Positions 25,723 to 35,342 of a stretch of DNA of 64,000 nucleotides are shown here, one piece after another; positions within the stretch are counted from its first letter, which is position 1; every line of letters starts with the position of its first letter. This DNA comes from an uncultured Clostridia bacterium (GTDB taxonomy: Bacteria; Bacillota; Clostridia; Oscillospirales; Acutalibacteraceae), in NCBI GenBank assembly GCA_947581635.1, contig CANPVE010000001.1:248001-312000 (forward strand), given 5' to 3'. Position numbers and translations under genes: made by a program. Below the pieces are notes generated by a model. That model was given only the letters and a program-made list of their open reading frames with translations, ran no database searches and was not told the origin of the DNA.

Positions 25723-28194
25723 GTGAAGGAAATGGCTAATAAAATATCTAAAGTGTTTGATGAGATAAAAATGCTTCACCGAAAGATGAGAAGGACTTTC
25801 AATATTTTTACACACGCTAATCAGCGCGCACGGTTTATGTTTTGCAAGTATTATGAAAATAGACCTATCGACGACAATGCGGTGCTTTTTCAGTCGTTTA
25901 CGGCCAGCAGTATAAGCTGCAGTCCGTATTATATGCTGCTGGAAATGTACAGGAATCCAAAGTATAAAAATCTAAAGTTTTATGTGGCGGCCAGCGAGTC
26001 GGCTTTTGACCAAGTGAGCACAGTGCTCAGTAACGCAGGATTGGACGATGTGGAGGTTTTAATTTTTCATTCAAAGAAATACTGCATGGTTTTGGCATCG
26101 GCAAAATATTTGGTGAATAATTCAACATTTCCCACTTATTTTATCAAAAAAGAAGGCCAGATTTATGTTAATACGTGGCACGGAACTCCGCTGAAAAGCC
26201 TGGGTCGGCATATTTTAAATTCTCCAAATGAATTGGGCAACACTCAAAGGAATTTTATCTGTGCTGATTATCTAATATATCCCAATGACTTTACGTTTGA
26301 AACTATGCGGGAGTCTTATATGCTCGATCAACTGTACAAAGGAACTTATATTGTGTCGGGCTATCCTAGAAACAGTATATTGTTTGATGATAAAACGCGT
26401 AAAGATATCCGAAAAAAATTCAACATGGAAGGCAAAAAGGTTGTCGTCTATATGCCTACATGGAGAGGAGTTCTCAACAACCGTTCTGATAAAGACGTGC
26501 AGGACATTGAATTTATCCTGAACGAGATTGAGAAGAGATTGGATTCAGATACGATTTTTTATGCTAAACTGCATAACTTGGTTAAGGGCAGCACAGATTT
26601 CAACAAATTTGAAAAAATTCACCATTTTCCTGATGAGTATGAAACTTACGAGTTTTTGTCCGCAGCGGATTGCCTGATTACGGATTATTCCAGCGTGCTT
26701 TTTGACTTTGCGGTTACGGGCAGAAAAATTATTCTTTATGCCTACGACAGAGACGAGTATGTAAGTGACCGCGGAATGTATATGGATTATGATTCCCTGC
26801 CATTTCCGAAAGTCTACAATGTGGATGATCTGGCGTCACAATTGGCGGATCTGAATGATTATCCGGATTATTCCGACGCTATGCATGAATTTATAAAGTA
26901 TGACAACATAGATGTGACAAAGCAGATTTGTGAGTATATCTTTGGCAGTGGTGATAAAGGCAATTTAAAGATAATACCGGGTGACAAATACCGTAACCAC
27001 AAAGAAAATGTAATTATTTTTACGGGAGCACTGATGAAGAATGGAATTACAGGCGCTCTTAAATCACTTATGAATGTTATAGATAAGGACACGCGGAATT
27101 ATATACTTTTGTTTTACGCGAGAGCGGTAAACAAAAACCGTATGACTATCCATGAATTTTCGGAGTACGCCTATATGCCTATACAGGGTCAGAGAATAAT
27201 GACACGTACAGAGGCGATTTGTCAATTTCTATATTACACTTTCAGTTTGGACACTAAATTTATACGTAACAAGCTGAAAGCAATGTATGAAAGAGAGGCG
27301 AAGCGACTGTTCTTTAACTGTGATATCGACCATTTTATTCATTATTCGGGCTATGAAAGAAAAATCATGAGCTTAATGATCAATATAGATTGCAGAAAGA
27401 TCATATATATTCACAGTAATTTAATAAAGGAATCAAAAGTACGTGATAATATTCATGTCAAATCTGTGGAGGAATGTTACAGCAAATGTGACAAGCTGGT
27501 AGCGATTCGTGAGGGAATGGAAAAAGAATTGCTGCTTTCTGATGAAAGCGTGAGGGAAAAGCTGTGTTTGGCGCACAATCCTATAGATTATAAACTTATT
27601 TTACATCGTGCGGAAATGCCCCTTCACTTTGACGAGGACACGGAATGCACTGTTCCTGTTGAGAAACTTGACGAAATTATAAACGATCAGTCTGTGACGA
27701 AGTTTATAAATATTTCAAGGTTTTCTCCTGAAAAGGGTCTAGACAGATTGATAGACGCATTTGAAAAGGTGAATGCAAAGCACGCTGATTCAAAGCTCAT
27801 AGTCATAGGCGGTCACGGGGTGCTTTATGAGCAGATTCTGGATAAGGCCCAGAAGTCCGTTTGCTGTGATAATATAATCATTATCAAATCACTGTCAAAT
27901 GTGTTCCCTGTGCTCACTAAATGCTCGGCATTTGTGCTTTCGTCATATTACGAAGGCTTACCGGTTACCATAATGGAGGCATTGGTGATGGGCAAGACCG
28001 TAATTTCAACCGACATTGTGGGTCCCAAGGCTTTCTTGCAGCAGGGCTACGGACATTTGGTGGAGGAATCCGTTGACGGTATAGCTGAAGGAATGTGCAA
28101 ATTTATAGAGGGTACGTTGCCTCCGGCCAAGTTCTTTGACTCAGAGGAATTTAATCAAAACGCGATCAACGAGTTTGAAGCAATATTCAAATAA
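25723..28194 (+). CDS. CDP-glycerol glycerophosphotransferase fused to GT4 glycosyltransferase (copy 2)
   Basis: A full-length paralogue (823 residues) of the preceding enzyme with the same two domains in the same order. The N-terminal part has NTWHGTPLKSLGRH near residue 147 and TDYSSVLFDFAVTG near 320; the C-terminal part has NISRFSPEKGLDRLIDAF and SSYYEGLPVTIMEALVMGK. A GTG start is used because AAAGGAG is five bases upstream; an ATG three codons later is possible. Compared with copy 1 its base composition is more AT-rich and the middle diverges strongly, which points to an old duplication or separate arrival. Confidence 0.88.
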   Translation: MKEMANKISKVFDEIKMLHRKMRRTFNIFTHANQRARFMFCKYYENRPIDDNAVLFQSFTASSISCSPYYMLLEMYRNPKYKNLKFYVAASESAFDQVSTVLSNAGLDDVEVLIFHSKKYCMVLASAKYLVNNSTFPTYFIKKEGQIYVNTWHGTPLKSLGRHILNSPNELGNTQRNFICADYLIYPNDFTFETMRESYMLDQLYKGTYIVSGYPRNSILFDDKTRKDIRKKFNMEGKKVVVYMPTWRGVLNNRSDKDVQDIEFILNEIEKRLDSDTIFYAKLHNLVKGSTDFNKFEKIHHFPDEYETYEFLSAADCLITDYSSVLFDFAVTGRKIILYAYDRDEYVSDRGMYMDYDSLPFPKVYNVDDLASQLADLNDYPDYSDAMHEFIKYDNIDVTKQICEYIFGSGDKGNLKIIPGDKYRNHKENVIIFTGALMKNGITGALKSLMNVIDKDTRNYILLFYARAVNKNRMTIHEFSEYAYMPIQGQRIMTRTEAICQFLYYTFSLDTKFIRNKLKAMYEREAKRLFFNCDIDHFIHYSGYERKIMSLMINIDCRKIIYIHSNLIKESKVRDNIHVKSVEECYSKCDKLVAIREGMEKELLLSDESVREKLCLAHNPIDYKLILHRAEMPLHFDEDTECTVPVEKLDEIINDQSVTKFINISRFSPEKGLDRLIDAFEKVNAKHADSKLIVIGGHGVLYEQILDKAQKSVCCDNIIIIKSLSNVFPVLTKCSAFVLSSYYEGLPVTIMEALVMGKTVISTDIVGPKAFLQQGYGHLVEESVDGIAEGMCKFIEGTLPPAKFFDSEEFNQNAINEFEAIFK

Positions 28195-28208
28195 TTATTT
28201 TTAACGGT

Positions 28209-28251
28209 GCGCGGTGGTGATTTTCGGCAAATTAACCCACCGTGCGCTTTT
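28209..28251 (+). terminator. Terminator after polymer synthase copy 2
   Basis: GCGCGGTGG (28209-28217) pairs with CCACCGTGCGC (28237-28247) with a 2-base bulge, followed by TTTTGTTTTT. Confidence 0.75.
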
Positions 28252-28308
28252 GTTTTTATGACACTTTAATTACATGATGTACTAAATTAAATTTGTCATT
28301 GAAAACGC

Positions 28309-28337
28309 TTGTCAATATTTCAAATCGGTGGTAAAAT
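28309..28337 (+). promoter_or_regulatory. Sigma-A promoter of hisH-hisF
   Basis: TTGTCA (28309-28314) and TAAAAT (28332-28337), spacer 17 bases, 40 bases before the hisH start. Confidence 0.65.
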
Positions 28338-28376
28338 GTATACTGGCAAAATGATTACGAAGGGCGGCAGATCAAA

Positions 28377-28988
28377 TTGATTGTTATAATTGATTATGGT
28401 GCGGGCAATATACTCAGCGTGCAGAAGGCGCTGAATTACATAGGCTGTGAAAATAAGGTGACAAGCGATGCGGCGGAAATTCTCGCGGCGGACGGAGCGA
28501 TATTGCCTGGCGTGGGCTCTTTCGGTGACGCTATGGATCATCTGAACGCGGGCGGACTGGTTGACGCCGTAAAGAAATTTACCGACAGCGGCAAACCTTT
28601 TCTGGGCATATGTCTTGGACTTCAGGTGCTGTTTGAACGAAGCCAGGAATCCGATGGCGTATGTGGACTCTCGATTCTGAACGGCGAAGTAAGGAGATTT
28701 CCGAAAGATATGGGGCTGAAAATTCCACATATAGGCTGGAATTCGATAGAATACGACGAAAAATGTCCCATATTTAAGGCGCTTCCTCATAATCCCTATT
28801 TTTATTTTGTGCATAGCTATTATCTTAATGCGGACGACCCGGACGTTGTGGCAGCGACGGCGGATTACGGAATAAAATTTCACGCGGCGGTTTGGAAAGG
28901 AAATATATTTGCCACGCAGTTCCACCCCGAGAAGAGCGGCAGCATGGGCTTGCAGATATTGCGCAATTTTGTGGATTTGACCAAGTAA
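28377..28988 (+). CDS. hisH: Imidazole glycerol phosphate synthase, glutaminase subunit
   Basis: Supplies ammonia from glutamine to HisF in histidine synthesis. It is a class I amidotransferase of 203 residues with the full catalytic triad: Cys79 in FLGICLGLQ, His183 and Glu185 in QFHPEKSG. The oxyanion region [10 protein letters not shown] is near residue 44. The TTG start follows AAGGGCGG. hisF starts 14 bases after the stop. No other his gene is in the window, so the pair forms its own small operon. Confidence 0.94.
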   Translation: MIVIIDYGAGNILSVQKALNYIGCENKVTSDAAEILAADGAILPGVGSFGDAMDHLNAGGLVDAVKKFTDSGKPFLGICLGLQVLFERSQESDGVCGLSILNGEVRRFPKDMGLKIPHIGWNSIEYDEKCPIFKALPHNPYFYFVHSYYLNADDPDVVAATADYGIKFHAAVWKGNIFATQFHPEKSGSMGLQILRNFVDLTK

Positions 28989-29002
28989 GGGGAGAAAATG
29001 TC

Positions 29003-29764
29003 ATGTTTGCAAAGAGAATTATTCCTTGTCTGGACGTGAAGGACGGCAGGGTTGTCAAGGGCGTGAGCTTCGTCGACCTGCGTGACGCGGGCGATCCCGT
29101 GGAATGCGCGGCGGCATATGACAGGCAGGGCGCGGACGAGCTGGTGTTTTTGGATATAACGGCTTCGTCGGACGACAGAAGTATAGTGATAGACATGGTG
29201 CGGCGCGTTGCCGAGACGGTGTTCATTCCGTTTACAGTGGGCGGCGGCATACGCACGGTGGATGACTTCACGGCGCTGCTCAGGGCAGGTGCGGACAAGG
29301 TGTCGGTGAACTCTGCCGCCATACTTCGTCCCGAGCTTATATCAGAGGCGGCTTATAAATTCGGGAGCCAGTGCGTAGTGGCAGCTATTGACGCGAAGCG
29401 AAGAGCGAACGGAAGCGGGTGGACCATATATAAAAACGGAGGACGCACAGATATGGGCATCGACGCTGTCGAGTGGGCTGTTGAAGCCGAGCGGCGGGGC
29501 GCGGGAGAGATACTGCTCACCAGCATGGATTGCGACGGTCAAAAGACGGGCTATGATTTGGAACTTACCCGAGCTGTCAGCGAGAGTGTGGGAATCCCCG
29601 TAATTGCGTCAGGCGGAGCGGGGGAAAAAAGGCACTTTCTGGACGCGCTCGACTATGGCAGAGCGGACGCGGCTCTGGCTGCGTCGCTGTTTCACTTTAA
29701 GCAGCTCGAGATACCTGACCTTAAGCGTTATCTGTCGGACAATGGAATATCTGTGAGACTGTGA
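29003..29764 (+). CDS. hisF: Imidazole glycerol phosphate synthase, cyclase subunit
   Basis: Uses ammonia passed from HisH to make imidazole glycerol phosphate and AICAR. A TIM barrel with the canonical start [19 protein letters not shown] (Asp11), phosphate-binding VGGGIRT and the second catalytic Asp in VAAIDAKR, then IASGGAG. The ATG at 29003 follows AAGGGGAGA; the frame is open back into hisH but only this start gives the usual 253 residues. The catalytic Asp pair is intact, so it looks like the true histidine enzyme rather than an O-antigen-type homologue. Confidence 0.95.
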   Translation: MFAKRIIPCLDVKDGRVVKGVSFVDLRDAGDPVECAAAYDRQGADELVFLDITASSDDRSIVIDMVRRVAETVFIPFTVGGGIRTVDDFTALLRAGADKVSVNSAAILRPELISEAAYKFGSQCVVAAIDAKRRANGSGWTIYKNGGRTDMGIDAVEWAVEAERRGAGEILLTSMDCDGQKTGYDLELTRAVSESVGIPVIASGGAGEKRHFLDALDYGRADAALAASLFHFKQLEIPDLKRYLSDNGISVRL

Positions 29765-29780
29765 ATTTTGGTATAATATA

Positions 29781-29830
29781 AAAAATCGCAATGACAAACA
29801 ATATCAAGTGCGGTTATTCATTGTGATTTT
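29781..29830 (+). terminator. Terminator after hisF
   Basis: AAAAATCGCAATGA (29781-29794) pairs with TCATTGTGATTTT (29818-29830) with one G-U pair; the 3' arm ends in T bases. Confidence 0.7.
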
Positions 29831-29969
29831 CTGTTGATTATATCGTGCGTCGCGTTGCAATTATCTGGGGTGTATTTTTGCGTGGATGTAGTGACAATAT
29901 ATAAAAATTATGTTACAGAATAACGAAAATATGATTACAAATGGTAAAAAATACTGTTTTACTATTTAT

Positions 29970-29993
29970 TTTACGACTGAATTGTGATATCAT
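29970..29993 (+). promoter_or_regulatory. Shared upstream motif of deacetylase 1
   Basis: TTTACG (29970-29975) followed by TGTGATATCAT (29983-29993). The same two elements with a one-base-shorter gap occur upstream of the second deacetylase at 31193-31215. They may be a promoter or operator kept after duplication. Confidence 0.4.
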
Positions 29994-30056
29994 GAACTAG
30001 GGTGCAAACTCTTTGTTTTTGTCGACTATTTGTGGATTGTGTAAAGGTGATGTATT

Positions 30057-31109
30057 GTGAAAAAGAATAAGAGCAAGGGTTATGAATATACCCTTGTCAT
30101 GGTAATGTTTGTGGTTATTTTCGGATGCTTTGCGGCGGCGCTTTCTACCATTAATCCGAGAAGCGAGAAAGCGTCGGTAAATCCTGTCTCAGCGTTTGAC
30201 ATCAATCTTGAGGACGGATATGAATTTGTAGAGGCGGACGGCAAAAACGGTATAAAATATTACTTTATAACCAAGAGCAGCCACACTGATAATGACGCCG
30301 CATCCTCGAGTTCTACAGCGGCAGTCACAACCACGGAGGATTCTACTGGCTCCACCAATGAGACATCGGTTAAGAAATCAACGAAGTCAACCACTAAGTC
30401 GTCTACCAAAACGTCGACTAAGGTTTCGACTAAGAGCGAGACTGCAACAACTACTACTGCTACAAAGGCGGAGCAGAAAGACAGCCAAAAAGTGGCTTAC
30501 CTTACATTTGACGACGGTCCCTCCGAAAACACCGAAAAAATTCTCGATATATTGGATAGATACAATGTAAAGGCTACATTTTTTGTGATATACCATAAGA
30601 ATATGGAAAGTAAGTACAAGGAAATAGCTGATCGCGGACATACTGTAGCACTGCACAGCTACACCCACAACTACAAGAAGGTGTACGCGAGTGAAAAGGC
30701 TTTTTTTGACGACCTCTCCAAAATACACGACTATGTGTATTCCGTTACCGGCGTAGATTCAAAAATAATTCGTTTTCCGGGCGGCTCCAGCAATACGATC
30801 AGCAATAAGTACTGTAAGGGTATAATGAAGAATTTGAAAAAAGACGTTTTGGAGCGTGGATATATATATCACGACTGGAATGTGGACAGCACTGACGCTA
30901 AAGGCAATAATCGCGATCCCGAAGTGCTTTTAAACAATGTTAAGTCCGGACTTGGAAGCAAGAAAAATGTGAACATTCTGATGCATGACACTGGAAAGTC
31001 AAAGCAGACCACCGTGCAGGCTCTTCCTAGCATAATAGAGTATGTACGCTCCCAAGGCTATGAGATGGAGCGCATAACCGAGGATTCAAAGGTAATCAAA
31101 CACGGTTGA
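30057..31109 (+). CDS. Membrane-anchored polysaccharide deacetylase (NodB family), copy 1
   Basis: Likely removes acetyl groups from peptidoglycan or another wall sugar polymer outside the membrane. One N-terminal membrane helix (about 11-30) is followed by a Ser/Thr/Lys-rich linker (81-142) that would span the wall, then the NodB domain: TFDDGPSENTEK with Asp152-Asp153, metal ligands His200 and His204 in HSYTH, RFPGGSSN, and LMHD near the end. GTG start after AAAGGTGAT. The linker is coded by a biased, repeat-like ACx/TCx sequence. A close paralogue follows after 151 bases. Confidence 0.9.
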   Translation: MKKNKSKGYEYTLVMVMFVVIFGCFAAALSTINPRSEKASVNPVSAFDINLEDGYEFVEADGKNGIKYYFITKSSHTDNDAASSSSTAAVTTTEDSTGSTNETSVKKSTKSTTKSSTKTSTKVSTKSETATTTTATKAEQKDSQKVAYLTFDDGPSENTEKILDILDRYNVKATFFVIYHKNMESKYKEIADRGHTVALHSYTHNYKKVYASEKAFFDDLSKIHDYVYSVTGVDSKIIRFPGGSSNTISNKYCKGIMKNLKKDVLERGYIYHDWNVDSTDAKGNNRDPEVLLNNVKSGLGSKKNVNILMHDTGKSKQTTVQALPSIIEYVRSQGYEMERITEDSKVIKHG

Positions 31110-31192
31110 TTACGCTTGTGAGCCATAATAAAAAAATTTGGGATAATTTTTGGGACAATTTAAATTTGTAAATTTATTTTGAAACCGGTCGA

Positions 31193-31215
31193 TTTACGTT
31201 CAAATGTGATAATAT
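31193..31215 (+). promoter_or_regulatory. Shared upstream motif of deacetylase 2
   Basis: TTTACG (31193-31198) then TGTGATAATAT (31205-31215), the latter resembling an extended -10 (TGTGATAAT). It matches the motif before deacetylase 1. Confidence 0.4.
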
Positions 31216-31260
31216 AATATTTGTAATGCTTTAAAATTTGAAGCAGGGGAGAGATTTAAA

Positions 31261-32331
31261 TTGTCACAAAAAAATGACGGCTCCGGCTTTTATATATATG
31301 CCCCGATGATACTCATTGTCGCTTTTTTGCTGGGTTGTCTCGCGGTTTCCCTGGCTGATGTCCGCGAGAGCGCGCGCGACTGCCTGCCAAACAGCATAGT
31401 GTCGCAAAGTGATTCGCAAGTTGACAGTCGGCGAAGAAAATCTTCGGTCAAGCAAGACGGCGGGCTGAAATACCGCATGGTGAGCGTTTCCGACGCCGCT
31501 CCCGGCTCGGAAGATTATGCTGTAGACACTTGGGTGAACGCGCAGGTATCGTCTGAAGTCACGGATTCTACGAATGATGTTTCGTCGAACCACTCCGGGC
31601 AGTCCGTAAGTTCCGCAGGTCAGGACGTCAACTCTGCGGAAAATACCGAGCCGGCGCTTACCCTTCCAAACAAGCACTATATAAATTTCACACCGCCCAA
31701 AGAAGGTCGCGTGGCTTACCTTACATTTGACGACGGTCCATCAAGCAATACGGAGAATATATTGGATATTCTGGACTACTACAATGTAAAGGCGACCTTT
31801 TTTGTGATTTACCACAAGGACATGGAGGATAAGTACAAGGAGATAGTTGACAGGGGACACACAATAGCCCTGCACAGCTACACGCACGATTACTCCAAGA
31901 TTTACAAAAGCGAGAAAGCTTTCTTCGATGATATAACCGAGATAAGCGACTATGTGTATTCTGTCACGGGAGTACGCTCCAAAATAATTCGATTTCCCGG
32001 AGGTTCAAGCAATACGGTAAGCAAGCATTACTCGCAGAATTTGATGAAAACGCTTACGGCAAGCGCAACTCAGAAGGGGTATTCCTACCACGATTGGAAT
32101 GTGGACAGCGGAGACGCATCCACCAGCAACCTCGCTCCAGAAAAAATGCTTGAGAATGTAAAGAAAACTCTCACCAGATATCGCAATCCCGACATTTTGA
32201 TGCACGACGGCGGCGATAAACGCCTCACTACGGTGGAGGCGCTGCCCGAAATAATAGAGTACATCTATTCCCAAGGGTACAAAATGGAGCGTCTGGAGCC
32301 GGATAGCTATGCGGTTCATCACACCTGGTAA
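31261..32331 (+). CDS. Membrane-anchored polysaccharide deacetylase (NodB family), copy 2
   Basis: A paralogue of the previous gene, 356 residues. The N-terminal helix is about residues 12-31; the linker (about 95-135) is Ser/Asn/Asp-rich rather than Thr/Lys-rich. The catalytic domain is very similar: TFDDGPSSNTEN with Asp157-Asp158, HSYTH with His205 and His209, RFPGGSSNTVS, DWNVDSGD and LMHDGG. The TTG start follows GGGGAGAG. The domains match closely while the linkers do not, so they probably do the same chemistry at different reach or time. Confidence 0.9.
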   Translation: MSQKNDGSGFYIYAPMILIVAFLLGCLAVSLADVRESARDCLPNSIVSQSDSQVDSRRRKSSVKQDGGLKYRMVSVSDAAPGSEDYAVDTWVNAQVSSEVTDSTNDVSSNHSGQSVSSAGQDVNSAENTEPALTLPNKHYINFTPPKEGRVAYLTFDDGPSSNTENILDILDYYNVKATFFVIYHKDMEDKYKEIVDRGHTIALHSYTHDYSKIYKSEKAFFDDITEISDYVYSVTGVRSKIIRFPGGSSNTVSKHYSQNLMKTLTASATQKGYSYHDWNVDSGDASTSNLAPEKMLENVKKTLTRYRNPDILMHDGGDKRLTTVEALPEIIEYIYSQGYKMERLEPDSYAVHHTW

Positions 32332-32346
32332 TGTTCTTATCTGTAA

Positions 32347-32392
32347 AAAATTCCCCCGAACTGACCTGATTCAAGGCGTTCGGGGGAATTTT
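32347..32392. terminator. Bidirectional terminator between deacetylase 2 and map
   Basis: A stem of about 15 bp (AAAATTCCCCCGAAC with GTTCGGGGGAATTTT). It is flanked by A runs on the left and T bases on the right, so it can stop transcription from both sides. Confidence 0.85.
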
Positions 32393-32425
32393 AAAATATG
32401 GAATAAATATGGATTTATAAATCCG

Positions 32426-33298
32426 TCAGTAACAAAGTATTTCATACCCGTCGTCTGTGACGAGTACTTGTATTTCCCACTGGGCGGACGGCTTGCCGTC
32501 TGCGGTGTAGATTGTCCAGCCGTCATGTTCGTCCTCGTAAATCTCGTGAGTGCCCATATTTATCATGGGTTCTATGGTGAAGACAAGTCCGGGCGCCATC
32601 AGCATTTCGGTTCCCGGTAGCGATACATAGCTTACCCACGGGTCCTCATGGAATTCAAGACCTATGCCGTGGCCTCCTATATCGCGTACCACGCTGTAGC
32701 CGTTTTGGATAGCAAACTGATTTATCGCGTTGCCCATATCGCCCAAAAAGCCCCATGGCTTCACCTGTTCCAGTCCTACTGAAAGGCTTTGTTTGGTAAC
32801 TTCCACCAACCGCTTCTTTTCAGGCGACACCTCTCCTATGCAGAACATTCTTGAAGAGTCTGAGAAATAACCGTTAAGTTCGGTGGAGACGTCCACGTTG
32901 ATTATATCGCCGTCCTTTAGAACGCGGTCGGGGGAGGGGATTCCGTGGCAAACTACGTTGTCTATCGAAGTGCATACGCTCTTGGGGTATCCGTCGTAAT
33001 TGAGAGGCGCGGGAGTTCCGCCGCGTATAACGGTTTGTTCATACACCCACTTGTCTATCTCCTCGGTAGTTATGCCCGCCTTGATGTGCTCGGATACGTA
33101 ATCCAGAACCGCAATGTTTATTTTTGCGCTTTCACGTATGCCCGCTATCTGCTCTGGAGTTTTGATAAGCCCGTGGGTTGGCACCTCCGCACCCATGCTT
33201 CTGAACATACTGAGCTTGCGGTCAAATTCGAGGTGGCATTTCTTGTATTTGTTTCCGCTTCCGCACCAGCATGGATCGTTTCTTCCGATTTTGCCCAT
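32426..33298 (-). CDS. map: Type I methionine aminopeptidase with N-terminal SEC-C zinc motif
   Basis: Removes the initiator methionine after deformylation. The first 22 residues are a SEC-C motif (NDPCWCGSGNKYKKCH) that binds zinc and may help ribosome contact. The peptidase domain (about 45-290) has the metal ligands in INVDVSTELNGYFSD, the GGHGIGLEFHEDPWV stretch with its histidine, and IEPMIN. Length 290 is normal for this subtype. It is the only long gene on the minus strand in the first 50 kb, and is bounded by a shared terminator and an AT-rich divergent region. Confidence 0.95.
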   Translation of the reverse strand: MGKIGRNDPCWCGSGNKYKKCHLEFDRKLSMFRSMGAEVPTHGLIKTPEQIAGIRESAKINIAVLDYVSEHIKAGITTEEIDKWVYEQTVIRGGTPAPLNYDGYPKSVCTSIDNVVCHGIPSPDRVLKDGDIINVDVSTELNGYFSDSSRMFCIGEVSPEKKRLVEVTKQSLSVGLEQVKPWGFLGDMGNAINQFAIQNGYSVVRDIGGHGIGLEFHEDPWVSYVSLPGTEMLMAPGLVFTIEPMINMGTHEIYEDEHDGWTIYTADGKPSAQWEIQVLVTDDGYEILCY

Positions 33299-33742
33299 TA
33301 TACTGCATTGCTCCTTTGTGAAGTTTACTACACGTATTTTTTACATATCCGGTTTCGAGAAAATCTACGATGTATAAATATGTTTGGTCGTTAAATTTGT
33401 AACGATAACATTGTAGCACATCATTTTTGAAAATTAAAGTGTTTTGGAGTAATAATTTTTAGCTGATATTTTTATGACAAAGTATATCAAAAAGCGTCGC
33501 AGGTAAGATATATTTTTATATGTGATGTTGAAGTGTAGATTTATTTAAAATGTATGTTTGTTACAATTCTGTAACACTTAATCTGATTTTCTATATTATA
33601 ATCTACTTGTAAATGTTGGTGGGGCGGGTTCTTCCACCGACTGTTTTTATGTCATTTGATTTGGCTTGGAGCCTGATGCGGGCGGTTTTTCTCCTTTGTC
33701 TTGGCTTGCGGCCGTTTGTTTCTGAGAGGTGGATAATTAAGA
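33299..33742. other. Divergent intergenic region map/ftsE
   Basis: A 444-base AT-rich region. It holds the map -10 (33410-33415), an inverted repeat GTTACA-ATTC-TGTAAC (33560-33575), and a TATAAT (33597-33602) without a good -35 that is probably the ftsE -10. After it comes a GC-richer leader of about 140 bases with no recognised element. Confidence 0.55.
33410..33415 (-). promoter_or_regulatory. Extended -10 of map
   Basis: On the minus strand TGCTACAAT gives an extended -10 (TACAAT) with TTTAAT at the -35 position 17 bases away. The -35 is weak. The leader would be about 105 bases. Confidence 0.4.
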
Positions 33743-34429
33743 TTGATAGAATTCCGTAATGTTTACAAGACCTATGATAACGGAACGAAAGCTCTGCGCG
33801 ACCTTAATCTCAGAGTAAACGAGGGCGAGTTTGTGTTTATAGTGGGCTCATCCGGCGCAGGCAAGTCTACTCTGCTGAAGATACTCATGCATGAAGAGAC
33901 ACCAAACAGCGGAGAGGTAATTGTCAACAATACAAGGCTCTCCACGCTAAGTCATAAGGATATTCCGTATTATAGGAGAACGCTCGGCATGGTGTTTCAG
34001 GACTTCCGCCTGATTCCCAATATGTCGGTGTTTGACAATGTGGCTTTTGCCATGCGAGTCACCGGCGCCAGCACTAAGGCTATACGCAAGAAGGTTCCGT
34101 ATGTCCTTGCGCACGTTGGTCTAACCGATAAGTCGCATTGCCTGCCCAACGAACTGTCCGGCGGTGAGCAGCAGCGCGTGGGTCTGGCGCGCGCGCTGAT
34201 AAACAATCCCGCTCTTATAATCGCGGACGAGCCGACAGGCAACGTCGATCCGCGAATGAGTTTTGAGATTGTGGATATGCTCAATCAGATAAACCGCAAC
34301 AACGGTACGACCATTCTAATGGTAACTCACGAACACGCTTTGGTCAGAAAGTTCCGTCGCCGCATAGTGGAGATACAGAACGGTGAACTTGTGGCGGACA
34401 GCGGGCCGGAGGTGGACTACTATGTTTAA
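33743..34429 (+). CDS. ftsE: Cell-division ATP-binding protein FtsE
   Basis: ATPase half of the FtsEX complex, which in Gram-positive bacteria switches on a wall hydrolase outside the membrane. ABC motifs are complete: GSSGAGKST (Walker A, about 36-44), the Q-loop VFQDFRLIP, the signature [15 protein letters not shown] and Walker [13 protein letters not shown], with the H-loop in MVTHEH. 228 residues. The TTG start follows GAGAGGTGG. The end overlaps ftsX by 8 bases. Confidence 0.97.
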   Translation: MIEFRNVYKTYDNGTKALRDLNLRVNEGEFVFIVGSSGAGKSTLLKILMHEETPNSGEVIVNNTRLSTLSHKDIPYYRRTLGMVFQDFRLIPNMSVFDNVAFAMRVTGASTKAIRKKVPYVLAHVGLTDKSHCLPNELSGGEQQRVGLARALINNPALIIADEPTGNVDPRMSFEIVDMLNQINRNNGTTILMVTHEHALVRKFRRRIVEIQNGELVADSGPEVDYYV

Positions 34430-35342
34430 TAATTTCAAGTATCTGGTTCGCGAGGGTCTGCGCAACGCCTGGTCCAATCGTCTGATGACGCTTGCTTCTG
34501 TCGGCGTTCTGGTGTGCTGTTTGGTGCTTATGGGCAGTGCGGTGCTGGTTTCGGTCAATATATCTCACGCGATGACGTGGCTCAAGGGAGAGAACGTCGT
34601 AATGGTGTTCCTGAAAGACGCGGTCAGCGGGAGTGATTCATACAGTGTGGACGATGTTGCCAATCAGATAAAAAGCGTTGACAATGTTGATCCGAACAAT
34701 GTGGAATTTGTGCCGAAAGAGGAAGGCTTCAACGCTCTCATGAGCAGGTTTGACAAGGGACTTGAAATTATTGACGCCCTTGGAGACACGGCGAATATCC
34801 TGCCTGACGCGTTCAGGGTGGGATTCAAGGATCAGTCGCGCTATGACGCCACCGTAGAGCAGCTCAAAAACCTTGATGTGGTCTATACCGTGCGCGAAAA
34901 CAGAGAGTATGCCAAAAGACTGGAAGGTATAAGAAAGACCGTTACAGTGGTGGGCGTATGGATAGTGGGGCTGCTTCTGGTTGTTTCACTTTTCATAATC
35001 ACTAATACGGTGAAGCTGACTATGTATGTGCGAAAGCTGGAAATATCCATAATGAAGTCGGTTGGAGCCACGGACTGGTTCATACGAATGCCGTTCCTTG
35101 TGGAGGGCGTTACGATAGGTCTGGCTGCGGGAATAATTTCGTTCGCATTGGTAGCGTATATATATTCGTCTGCCGCGTCTGCGATTTCTCAGGTAATGTC
35201 CGCAGGAGCTTACCCGCTTTCTGCGATCATTTTACAACTCCTCTTGGCATTTTTGGGCTGCGGAATAGCTTCCGGTGCTATGGGCAGTCTGGTGTCAATC
35301 GGGAAATATCTTAAAGATGACGGAGGTGTCAGCGGTGAGTGA
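34422..35342 (+). CDS. ftsX: Cell-division membrane protein FtsX
   Basis: Membrane half of FtsEX, a mechanotransmitter rather than a transporter. It has the typical layout: a cytoplasmic N-terminus, first membrane helix (about 22-44, SVGVLVCCLVLMGSAVLVSV), an extracellular loop of about 130 residues that would contact the hydrolase, and three more helices near 180-205, 225-250 and 270-290. The ATG overlaps the end of ftsE; GGAGGTGG is just upstream. 306 residues. Its last 8 bases overlap the next gene, so the three are translated together. Confidence 0.95.
   Translation: MFNNFKYLVREGLRNAWSNRLMTLASVGVLVCCLVLMGSAVLVSVNISHAMTWLKGENVVMVFLKDAVSGSDSYSVDDVANQIKSVDNVDPNNVEFVPKEEGFNALMSRFDKGLEIIDALGDTANILPDAFRVGFKDQSRYDATVEQLKNLDVVYTVRENREYAKRLEGIRKTVTVVGVWIVGLLLVVSLFIITNTVKLTMYVRKLEISIMKSVGATDWFIRMPFLVEGVTIGLAAGIISFALVAYIYSSAASAISQVMSAGAYPLSAIILQLLLAFLGCGIASGAMGSLVSIGKYLKDDGGVSGE

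Noticed and set aside
29003..29764. HisF/HisH as an O-antigen amidotransferase pair rather than histidine enzymes
   Set aside because: HisF keeps both catalytic Asp residues and the standard N-terminus, and no sugar-aminotransferase gene adjoins.
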